This document shows positions 1 to 5,884 of a stretch of 6,998 nucleotides of DNA, one piece after another. The notes beneath the pieces were generated by a model. The model did no database searches, was not told the DNA's origin, and saw only the letters and a program-made list of their open reading frames with translations. The position numbers and the translations under genes were made by a program. The stretch covers positions 1 to 6,998 of the forward strand of contig JANXLS010000762.1 of assembly GCA_025355035.1 (NCBI GenBank). Reading direction: 5' to 3'. The number at the start of each line of letters is the position of its first letter. The first letter of the stretch is position 1. Origin of the DNA: Planctomycetota bacterium. GTDB lineage: Bacteria; Planctomycetota; SZUA-567; H5-PLA8.

Positions 1-579
1 CTGCTCGTCGAAAAAACCGGCGGCCCGTCCGTCCGCCCCTACATGCCAGACCGCGTTTGGGACGAAACCAGCGTCTACGGCAATCTCCGCAACTATAAAC
101 ACGACACCGGAGAAGGCCTCTACCGCCGAAGCATGTACACCATCTGGAAACGCACCTGCGCCCCGCCGCAAATGCTGATCTTCGACGCTTCCGGCCGCGA
201 AACGTGCACCGTCAAACGCTCGCGCACCAACACGCCGCTCCAGGCATTGACGCTCCTCAACGAAGTCACGTACGTCGAAGCCTCCCGAGCGCTCGCCGAG
301 AAAATGCTGACGGAAGGTGGAGCCACTCCCATCGGTCGCATCACCCTCGGTTTCCGCCGAGCCATCGGTCGTCCGCCAACCGAAGCCGAGTCCGCTGTGC
401 TCATCGCCGGCCTTCAAAAACGACTCGAGAAATACAAAGCTGACGTGGATGCCGCGAAAAAACTCATCGCTGTCGGTGATACCAAACCTGATCCCAAGCT
501 CGACCCCGTCGACTTGGCCGCCTACACAATGACCGCCAACGTCATTCTAAACCTCGATGAAATGGTGACACGGGAATAG
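1..579 (+). CDS. DUF1553 (PSD1-type) protein, C-terminal part; 5' end outside window
   Basis: The frame is open from the first base, so the gene starts upstream; 192 residues are visible. The segment carries the conserved C-terminal block of the PSD1/DUF1553 family. GGPSVRPY lies at visible residues 7-14. The motif FDASGRETCTVKRSRTNTPL at 61-80 runs into QALTLLNE, and an ending near NVILNLDEMV fits the usual family C-terminus. Proteins of this family in Planctomycetota and Verrucomicrobiota are large and often carry a cytochrome-c-like domain and DUF1549 ahead of DUF1553. They are usually encoded directly beside a DUF1501 gene, as here. The biochemical role is not established; an extracytoplasmic redox or polymer-degradation role is often suspected. 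An ATG at 43 lies inside the conserved domain and is not the true start. Family assignment is confident, function unknown. Confidence 0.9.
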   Translation: MLVEKTGGPSVRPYMPDRVWDETSVYGNLRNYKHDTGEGLYRRSMYTIWKRTCAPPQMLIFDASGRETCTVKRSRTNTPLQALTLLNEVTYVEASRALAEKMLTEGGATPIGRITLGFRRAIGRPPTEAESAVLIAGLQKRLEKYKADVDAAKKLIAVGDTKPDPKLDPVDLAAYTMTANVILNLDEMVTRE

Positions 580-594
580 TAATTCGTTCAAGAA

Positions 595-614
595 CCGCGA
601 CCGTAAGGGAGCGG
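595..614 (+). repeat. Short hairpin, possibly a dispersed intergenic repeat
   Basis: This 20-nt element lies 15 nt after the DUF1553 stop codon. It folds as four G-C pairs (595-598 with 611-614), then two opposed G·A positions (599/610 and 600/609), then two G-C pairs (601-602 with 607-608), closed by a GTAA loop (603-606). As RNA this would be a GNRA tetraloop on a stem with tandem G·A pairs. No T-run follows, so it is not a classical Rho-independent terminator. From memory, similar strings recur between genes in PVC and some other bacterial genomes, but only one copy is seen here. It could be a REP-like repeat or an mRNA-stabilising 3' structure. Confidence 0.5.
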
Positions 615-663
615 AATTCGCGCGGATAAAAGTCGCCCGCGCCCCAAGGAAATATCTGCATCC

Positions 664-667
664 GGAG
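664..667 (+). promoter_or_regulatory. Ribosome binding site for the DUF1501 gene
   Basis: GGAG lies 8 nt before the ATG at 676. It supports that start, which also places the twin-arginine motif near the N-terminus as expected for an exported protein. Confidence 0.6.
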
Positions 668-675
668 TAACGCCA

Positions 676-2157
676 ATGTCCGCCCACTCTGACAAGTCCG
701 CCCTCAAGCTCCAAGACGCTCTTAACCGCCGTATCTTCCTGAAGCAGGCGACCGCCGGTGCGGGCCTCGCCGCGTTGACTTCGTTGATGGGCCGCATTGC
801 GCTTGGCGACGACAAGCCCGGCGACTCGTCGAAATTCGGCGGCATGAAAGGCCTGCCGCATTTCGCGCCCAAAGCAAAACGCATCATCTACCTGCACCAA
901 TCCGGTGCGCCGTCGCAATTCGAACTTTTCGATTACAAACCCAAACTCGATCAACTCCGAGGCCAAGACCTTCCCGACTCGATCCGCAACGGCCAGCGCC
1001 TTACGACCATGTCGTCGGGGCAGAAAAAATTTCCCATTGCAAATTCGATTTTCAAATTCAAGCAACACGGTAAATCCTGCGCTTGGATCAGCGAACTGCT
1101 TCCGCACATTTCCGAAGTTGCCGACGATCTCTGCTTCATCAAATCGCTCAACACCGAAGCCATTAACCACGATCCCGCGATCACGTTTTTCCAAACCGGC
1201 GCGCAACTGGCCGGGCGCCCCAGCTTCGGTTCATGGGTTTCTTACGGCCTCGGCAGCGAAAACAAAGACCTCCCCGCATTCGTCGTCCTCACTTCAAAAG
1301 GCACCGGTCGCCCGGACGATCAACCGCTCTACGATCGACTATGGGGCAGCGGCTTTATTCCATCCAAATACCAGGGCGTTAAGTTCCGCAACGGTGGCGA
1401 CCCGGTTCTCTATTTGTCAAACCCCGACGGCGTCAGCCCCGCCATGCGCCGCGAAACACTCGACGAACTCAGCGCGCTCAACACGCAGCATCTCAACACG
1501 GTCGGGGACCCCGAAATCGCCACGCGCATTGCCCAATACGAAATGGCGTTCCGCATGCAAACATCCGTACCGGATCTGACCGACACGTCGAAGGAGCCCG
1601 CGAACATCATCGACATGTACGGCCCCAACGTAAAGAAGCCGGGGACGTACGCATCGAACTGCCTCCTCGCGCGAAGACTCTGCGAACGCGGCGTCCGCTT
1701 CATCCAACTCTATCACATGGGCTGGGATCAGCATTTCACGCTGCCGAAAGCCATCCGCGGGCAATGCTCCGACACCGATCAGCCGACGGCTGCGCTCATC
1801 AAAGATTTGAAGCAGCGCGGTCTGCTCGAAGACACTCTCATTTTCTGGGGCGGCGAATTCGGTCGCACCGTCTATTCCCAAGGCGCAATGACTGAAGACA
1901 ATTACGGTCGCGACCATCACCCCCGCTGCTTCACCATCTTCCTGGCCGGCGGCGGCGTGAAAGCCGGGACGACGTTCGGCGAAACTGACGACTACTCCTA
2001 CAACATCGTCAAAGACCCCGTCCACGTCCACGACTTGAACGCTACCATCCTGCATCTCATGGGCATCGACCACACGCGCCTGACCTTCCGCCATCAGGGC
2101 CGCGACTTTCGCCTAACGGACATCCACGGCGAAGTTGTGAAACAGGTTTTGGCGTAA
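676..2157 (+). CDS. DUF1501 family protein with Tat signal
   Basis: This 493-residue protein is full length for the family. The N-terminus has a twin-arginine signal: NRRIFLKQ at residues 17-24, followed by a hydrophobic Ala/Gly/Leu stretch to about 39, so export in folded form is likely. DUF1501 proteins belong to the alkaline-phosphatase-like/sulfatase-like superfamily. Likely metal or active-site segments include LHQSGAPSQFELFD (73-86), HMGWDQH (347-353), WGGEFGR (391-397), GRDHHP (411-416) and VHDLNATILHLMGIDH (451-466). The conserved block LRGQDLPDSIRNGQRLT (94-110) is also typical. The substrate is unknown for the whole family. It follows the DUF1553 gene in the same direction after 96 bp, the classic PVC pairing, and is probably co-transcribed with it. 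The start is backed by GGAG at 664-667. Nothing suggests a broken or truncated gene. Confidence 0.92.
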   Translation: MSAHSDKSALKLQDALNRRIFLKQATAGAGLAALTSLMGRIALGDDKPGDSSKFGGMKGLPHFAPKAKRIIYLHQSGAPSQFELFDYKPKLDQLRGQDLPDSIRNGQRLTTMSSGQKKFPIANSIFKFKQHGKSCAWISELLPHISEVADDLCFIKSLNTEAINHDPAITFFQTGAQLAGRPSFGSWVSYGLGSENKDLPAFVVLTSKGTGRPDDQPLYDRLWGSGFIPSKYQGVKFRNGGDPVLYLSNPDGVSPAMRRETLDELSALNTQHLNTVGDPEIATRIAQYEMAFRMQTSVPDLTDTSKEPANIIDMYGPNVKKPGTYASNCLLARRLCERGVRFIQLYHMGWDQHFTLPKAIRGQCSDTDQPTAALIKDLKQRGLLEDTLIFWGGEFGRTVYSQGAMTEDNYGRDHHPRCFTIFLAGGGVKAGTTFGETDDYSYNIVKDPVHVHDLNATILHLMGIDHTRLTFRHQGRDFRLTDIHGEVVKQVLA

Positions 2158-2171
2158 ACTTTTTTTTCGTG

Positions 2172-2181
2172 CAACGCGTTG
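2172..2181. repeat. Perfect 10-bp palindrome before the thioesterase gene
   Basis: CAACGCGTTG reads the same on both strands. It lies between the T-run at 2160-2167 and the -10-like box at 2182-2187, a place where an operator could sit. A single 10-bp palindrome is weak evidence alone and no regulator is encoded nearby. Confidence 0.3.
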
Positions 2182-2187
2182 TATGAT
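2182..2187 (+). promoter_or_regulatory. Candidate -10 box, possibly for a leaderless transcript
   Basis: TATGAT differs from the sigma-70 -10 consensus at one position and ends 6 nt before the ATG at 2194, so transcription would begin at or next to the start codon. No Shine-Dalgarno sequence precedes that ATG, which fits a leaderless mRNA. No good -35 element is seen at the expected spacing; only T-rich sequence is there. This is an inference from spacing. Confidence 0.35.
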
Positions 2188-2193
2188 GCGATC

Positions 2194-2667
2194 ATGAATT
2201 CGAGCGACTCGCATTCCTCTGCGACCCGCGACGACGGGTCGGACGAAACACGCACGGAAGTCCGCTACGGCGAGACCGACCAAATGGGCTACGCGCACCA
2301 CGCCACCGCCGTGCTCTGGCTCGAGTACGGACGTGTCCACTGGCTGCGCAAACGCGGTCTCAAGTACCGCGACCTCGAAGCCAACGGCGTCCTTTTGCCG
2401 GTCGTGAACATCGCCATCCGCTATCACGCCCCGGGGCGATTCGAAGACCAGTTGTCGATCCAAACGCGACTCGTCGATCTCGGCAAAACGCGCATCACTT
2501 TCGAAACAAAAATCGAGCGCATCGAACCCAACGATGCGCGCACACGACTCGTCTCCGGTACCGTCGAACTTGTCTGCCTGAACAAAGAAGGCCGCATCCA
2601 ACGCCTGCCGCGGGAACTCACACGCATCTGGGAACAAATCAGTGGACGCGCCGATGCCGAAAGCTGA
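2194..2667 (+). CDS. Hotdog-fold acyl-CoA thioesterase (4HBT/YbgC-like)
   Basis: The 157-residue protein is of normal size for the 4-hydroxybenzoyl-CoA thioesterase/YbgC group, which hydrolyses acyl-CoA or acyl-ACP thioesters in the cytoplasm. The signature VRYGETDQMGYAHH (residues 23-36) contains the presumed catalytic Asp29, and LWLEYGRVHWL (41-51) forms the start of the central hotdog helix. VNIAIRYHAPGRFEDQL (71-87) matches the following beta-strand region. The exact substrate cannot be read from sequence. The ATG at 2194 is preferred over an in-frame TTG at 2179, because the TTG lies inside the palindrome and neither has a Shine-Dalgarno. The roughly 20 residues before the domain are polar and poorly conserved in appearance. 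The 3' end overlaps the lpxK start, implying translational coupling with lipid A synthesis. It is not the pathway-specific Tol-Pal YbgC by context, since no tol genes are nearby. Confidence 0.85.
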   Translation: MNSSDSHSSATRDDGSDETRTEVRYGETDQMGYAHHATAVLWLEYGRVHWLRKRGLKYRDLEANGVLLPVVNIAIRYHAPGRFEDQLSIQTRLVDLGKTRITFETKIERIEPNDARTRLVSGTVELVCLNKEGRIQRLPRELTRIWEQISGRADAES

Positions 2668-3700
2668 TCCGAGCGCATCGTTTCTTCCCTGGGGCATGCG
2701 CTGGGCCGGACGCCCGCTCGCTTTTCTCTACGGTCTCGGCGTGAAATATGATCGTGCCCGGGCGAATCCAAAATCATCGCCGCTCGCGACCCTCTGCATT
2801 GGCAACATGACCGTCGGCGGCACCGGCAAAACCCCCGCCGTCATTTACGTCGCGCGTGAACTTGTAAATCGAGGCCGCAAACCCGCCATCCTCATGCGCG
2901 GCTACAAAGCGCAAGGCGGCGACGAAGCCGAAGAAGTCAAAACCGCACTGAGCGGCTTGAACGTCCCGATCCTGCTCGGAAGCGATCGCTATACAAGCAC
3001 GGTGAAAGCCAAGGAACTCGGCTGCGATGTCGCGCTCCTGGACGACGGCTTTCAACACTGGCGTTTGCGCCGCGATCTCGATGTCGTTCTGATCGACGCC
3101 ACAGACCCCTTCGGTGGCAACGCCCTTTTGCCCCAGGGCAAACTCCGCGAACCCATTGAAGGCCTCGCGCGCGCCGGAATGATCGTCATCACACGCTCGG
3201 ATAGTTTGAGCGAAACAGATCGCGTCACTTTACACGCGGAACTCCAACGCATTTCGAATTCCAAGCCCATCTATTTCGCATCGCATACCGCCATTGGCAT
3301 TCGACGCATTGACATTCCGAATGAGGTTTGGACGGTGAATCAACTGCGCGGAACGCGCGCTATTGCCGCGTGCGGCATCGGTAATCCCAACGCATTTGAG
3401 CGAACACTGAAATCGCTGGGAATCGATGTACTCGTCTTCAATCGCTTCGACGATCACCATGCATTCACTCAAAACGAAATCGATGAACTCGCACTATCTG
3501 CGCAAAAACAGAACGCATCGTGTGTCATTGTGACCCAAAAAGACGCTGTCAAAATCGAAAAACTGATCATCCCCGCAAACGTAGCGATCCTCGCCCTGCG
3601 CGTTGAATTTACTATCGAAAACAGCACTGAATTCTGGAACACATTAACGAAGTCTCTCGCTGCAGCGAGCGGTTCGTCTCATCAAGACGGGTCGCGATAG
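2642..3700 (+). CDS. lpxK: Tetraacyldisaccharide 4'-kinase (lipid A 4'-kinase)
   Basis: LpxK phosphorylates the 4' position of the tetraacyl disaccharide 1-phosphate to give lipid IVA, at the cytoplasmic face of the inner membrane. The 352-residue length fits the family. The P-loop GNMTVGGTGKT lies at residues 54-64. RGY is at 86-88, and GGDE at 92-95 probably holds the catalytic-base Asp region. LLDDGFQHWRLRRDLD (132-147), LLPQGKLREP (162-171), CGIGNPNAF (244-252), DDHHAFTQNEI (270-280) and TQKDAVK (298-304) are further LpxK hallmarks. The hydrophobic stretch around 24-33 probably contacts the membrane. Two starts are possible: GTG at 2642, preceded by GGGAA with 7 nt spacing, and ATG at 2654, preceded by GTGGA. 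The GTG is chosen tentatively. The gene overlaps the thioesterase by 26 bp (14 bp with the ATG). The second half looks richer in A and T than the first, without other signs of transfer. Confidence 0.95.
   Translation: MDAPMPKADPSASFLPWGMRWAGRPLAFLYGLGVKYDRARANPKSSPLATLCIGNMTVGGTGKTPAVIYVARELVNRGRKPAILMRGYKAQGGDEAEEVKTALSGLNVPILLGSDRYTSTVKAKELGCDVALLDDGFQHWRLRRDLDVVLIDATDPFGGNALLPQGKLREPIEGLARAGMIVITRSDSLSETDRVTLHAELQRISNSKPIYFASHTAIGIRRIDIPNEVWTVNQLRGTRAIAACGIGNPNAFERTLKSLGIDVLVFNRFDDHHAFTQNEIDELALSAQKQNASCVIVTQKDAVKIEKLIIPANVAILALRVEFTIENSTEFWNTLTKSLAAASGSSHQDGSR
3665..3695. other. Weak hairpin at the lpxK/biotin ligase convergent junction
   Basis: Within the last codons of lpxK, CGTCT (3675-3679) can pair with AGACG (3685-3689) around a 5-nt loop, and GCGA (3665-3668) can pair with TCGC (3692-3695) outside it. 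No T-run follows on either strand. The two convergent genes are only 18 bp apart, so a structure here could help end transcription, but the evidence is thin. Confidence 0.2.
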
Positions 3701-3718
3701 CCGCCCGCATTCCGACAA

Positions 3719-4609
3719 TCACCGCACCCCAACAATCTCCGCATCCGCATAGGCCGTCTCGACTCCGTCGCTCAAAATCCGAATCCGCCCAAACGAATCC
3801 AGCCCCACAAACATCCCGCTGCGTTCGATCATAGGATCCAAATCAAACGGCGGCAATCGAAATACAATTCGCTTCGATGCAGGCATCCACGCCCGCATCA
3901 TTCCTTCAATGTCGTCGCGAATGTTGATCCGCTCGGCCTCATCTTCCATTTGACAAAGAAGCGTATCAAGCCGTTCCAAAACGTCTTTCAAAACCGCTTT
4001 CCGATCCGCGTATTTTCCCGTTTCAATCAGCGCGCTCGTCGGCGATGCCTTCTCCGTCTCCGGCAACATCTCCGCCGTCTGATTGAGATTCATCCCAATT
4101 CCAATCACCACATACCCGCGATCCCGTGCGCCCGATTGTGTCGAACCGGACATCGCCGGCAACGCGCTCTCGCACAGGATTCCCCCCATCTTCCTCCATC
4201 CTGGCGCAGCAGGGCAGGGGAGCACCAGATCGTTCGGCCACTTCACCGAAACACCACCCAGCGCGCTCGACTTCGTCGCAAGCGCCTCTGCACAAGCCAT
4301 CCCCGCAACCAGCGGAATCCACCCTGCGCATTCAATCGGAATGTTCGCCGGTCGAATCAGCACGCTGAACAGCAACCCCATTCCCGACGCGCACGCCCAA
4401 TTCCGCCCCCGCCGCCCACGACCTGCCAACTGCGTGTCCGCGATAAAAACGCTTCCGTGCCATCCGCCCGAACGGGCCGATTCCAGCGCCAGATCGTTGG
4501 TGGATTGTGCTGTTTCGTAAAAATGGATACGCTGGCCACAGTGTCCAGGAAGAAAAGTGGCCGCAAAGCCGTTCGCGTCATCAGATGATGAAAAGAGGGG
4601 CGTGTGCAT
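3719..4609 (-). CDS. birA: Biotin--[acetyl-CoA-carboxylase] ligase, catalytic type without HTH
   Basis: The enzyme makes biotinyl-AMP and attaches biotin to the carrier lysine of biotin enzymes such as acetyl-CoA carboxylase. The 296-residue protein has all core motifs: STND (36-39), GRGRRGRNW (63-71, the adenylate-binding loop), KWPNDL (123-128), KMGGILCE (140-147, with the conserved Lys) and GIGMNLN (170-176). The end, GLDSFGRIRILSDG (269-282), fits the small C-terminal domain. Only about 25 residues precede the catalytic domain, so the DNA-binding helix-turn-helix of E. coli BirA is absent and repression of biotin genes is not expected. The chosen ATG has AGGAA immediately before it, which is poor spacing. 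The open frame continues to 4723, but a start there would lie inside the neighbouring acyl-CoA dehydrogenase gene and beyond that gene's promoter. The gene converges on lpxK. Confidence 0.93.
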   Translation of the reverse strand: MHTPLFSSSDDANGFAATFLPGHCGQRIHFYETAQSTNDLALESARSGGWHGSVFIADTQLAGRGRRGRNWACASGMGLLFSVLIRPANIPIECAGWIPLVAGMACAEALATKSSALGGVSVKWPNDLVLPCPAAPGWRKMGGILCESALPAMSGSTQSGARDRGYVVIGIGMNLNQTAEMLPETEKASPTSALIETGKYADRKAVLKDVLERLDTLLCQMEDEAERINIRDDIEGMMRAWMPASKRIVFRLPPFDLDPMIERSGMFVGLDSFGRIRILSDGVETAYADAEIVGVR

Positions 4610-4622
4610 TTCCTGCTTTCTG

Positions 4623-4651
4623 TTTAAAGGAACCCATCGCCTGGCTATAAT
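4623..4651 (+). promoter_or_regulatory. Sigma-70-type promoter for the acyl-CoA dehydrogenase gene
   Basis: TATAAT at 4646-4651 is a perfect -10 hexamer. TTTAAA at 4623-4628 matches the -35 consensus at four of six positions, with a 17-bp spacer. Transcription would start near 4658, giving a leader of about 30 nt before the ATG at 4689. It lies in the 79-bp spacer between divergent genes. Confidence 0.6.
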
Positions 4652-4677
4652 TAGGTTACAGGCCATTGTTGGCTTAT

Positions 4678-4682
4678 AGGAG
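4678..4682 (+). promoter_or_regulatory. Ribosome binding site for the acyl-CoA dehydrogenase gene
   Basis: AGGAG lies 6 nt before the ATG at 4689. It is the strongest Shine-Dalgarno sequence in the window and fixes that start. Confidence 0.75.
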
Positions 4683-4688
4683 AATTGC

Positions 4689-5858
4689 ATGCCTAGTCCG
4701 GAAGAGATTATCACAGATCTCAATTTAAGTGAAGAACAGGCTGCCGTACGCGAAACGACACGCCAGTTTGCTTGCCTTGAATTGCAGCCGCTCGCGGCCG
4801 AGATCGATCAAACCCAACGCATCCCTGAACACGTCTGGAAGCGACTCTCCGAGTTGCAATTGCTCGGAGCGGCCATTCCGCAGGACTACGGCGGCCTCGG
4901 ATTGAGCACCCTCTGCTCCATCACCGTCGTTGAAGAACTCGCGCGCGTCTGTGCCAGCACCGCGCTCGCAGTCGGCGCTCACACCGGCCTGTGCGCGTCG
5001 CCCATTGTTCGTTTTGGCAACGAAAATCAAAAACAAATGTTCCTGCCACCTCTTGCGCTGAGCGGCACCATCGGTGCGTTCGGACTCACGGAGTCCGGAG
5101 CCGGCAGCGACGCCGGCAACGCCAAGACGCTCGCCATTCAAAAAGCCGACAAATTCGTCGTCAACGGATCAAAGATTTTTATCACCAACGCACCCATCGC
5201 CGGGACGTTCGTCGTCGCCGTCTCCACGTCACCCAAGGCCGGCGCACAAGGCATCACAGCACTGATCATTGAAGCTGGCACACCCGGATTTACGGTCGTT
5301 CCCGGAAGTGAAAAACTGGGTATGCGCGGTTCGTCATGGGGCGAATTGTTTTTTCAGGACGCGGAGGTTCCGCTGGCGAATATGCTCGGAGTCCAGGACA
5401 AAGGCTTCGGCATTTTCATGGAAACGCTCGTTGGAGGCCGAGTCGGCATCGGCGCGCTCGCGCTGGGTCTCGCCACCGCCGCGATGCTCGATTCCGTGAA
5501 ATACGCCTGTGAGCGTCGCCAGTTTGCAAAGCCGATCGGAGCGTTTCAATCCGTCGGAAACATGATTGCCGACATGGCCGTCGGCGTCGAAGCCGCGCGC
5601 AACCTTGTCTACCGGGCCGCCCAACTCCGCGACGCCGGTCTTCCGCACGTTCGTGAATGCAGCATTGCGAAACTGTACGCATCCGAAGTCTGCATGAAAA
5701 CCTGCACCGATGCGATCCAAATTCACGGCGGATACGGCTACACAAAAGAATTCCCGGTCGAACGCTTTTTCCGCGACGCAAGATTGTTGGAAATAGGTGA
5801 AGGAACGTCACAGATTCAGCGCATGATCATCGCCCGCGACGTGCTGGGAAAATTGTAG
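4689..5858 (+). CDS. Acyl-CoA dehydrogenase (short/medium- or branched-chain type)
   Basis: This FAD enzyme introduces the alpha,beta double bond in acyl-CoA and passes electrons to electron-transfer flavoprotein. At 389 residues it has the standard length and three-part architecture: an N-terminal helical domain (about 10-125), a middle beta domain (about 128-230) and a C-terminal helical domain (about 240-389). The first family signature, FGLTESGAGSDAG, is at 131-143. KIFITNAPIA (162-171) and KLGMRGSSWGEL (209-220) follow. RRQFAKPIGAFQSVG (276-290) and QIHGGYGYTKEFPVERF (344-360) form FAD contacts. RDARLLEIGEGTSQIQR (362-378) places the presumed catalytic base at Glu371, the position used in short- and medium-chain enzymes rather than in isovaleryl-CoA dehydrogenase. 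Chain-length specificity cannot be settled here. The gene is transcribed alone from its own promoter, with no ETF or thiolase gene beside it. It converges on the DnaA-family gene with a 26-bp gap that shows no clear terminator. Confidence 0.94.
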   Translation: MPSPEEIITDLNLSEEQAAVRETTRQFACLELQPLAAEIDQTQRIPEHVWKRLSELQLLGAAIPQDYGGLGLSTLCSITVVEELARVCASTALAVGAHTGLCASPIVRFGNENQKQMFLPPLALSGTIGAFGLTESGAGSDAGNAKTLAIQKADKFVVNGSKIFITNAPIAGTFVVAVSTSPKAGAQGITALIIEAGTPGFTVVPGSEKLGMRGSSWGELFFQDAEVPLANMLGVQDKGFGIFMETLVGGRVGIGALALGLATAAMLDSVKYACERRQFAKPIGAFQSVGNMIADMAVGVEAARNLVYRAAQLRDAGLPHVRECSIAKLYASEVCMKTCTDAIQIHGGYGYTKEFPVERFFRDARLLEIGEGTSQIQRMIIARDVLGKL

Positions 5859-5884
5859 TTCCCTGCTGCTCACGCCGCCTTCGG

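Noticed and set aside
547..2094. Long open frames on the minus strand opposite the DUF1501 gene
   Set aside because: They lie fully antisense to a well-supported gene, show no recognisable domain, and are explained by codon bias of the real gene.
2160..2167. T-run after the DUF1501 stop as a Rho-independent terminator
   Set aside because: No GC-rich hairpin is found directly upstream of it.
3950..4588. Plus-strand open frames opposite the biotin ligase gene
   Set aside because: The translations are arginine/proline-rich with no domain features, while the minus strand carries all biotin ligase motifs in one frame.
4610..4723. Extended N-terminus for the biotin ligase
   Set aside because: It would overlap the acyl-CoA dehydrogenase coding region and its promoter, and the extra residues do not resemble a helix-turn-helix domain.
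5859..5884. Terminator between the acyl-CoA dehydrogenase and DnaA-family genes
   Set aside because: The 26-bp gap has only a trivial 3-bp stem and no T-run on either strand.
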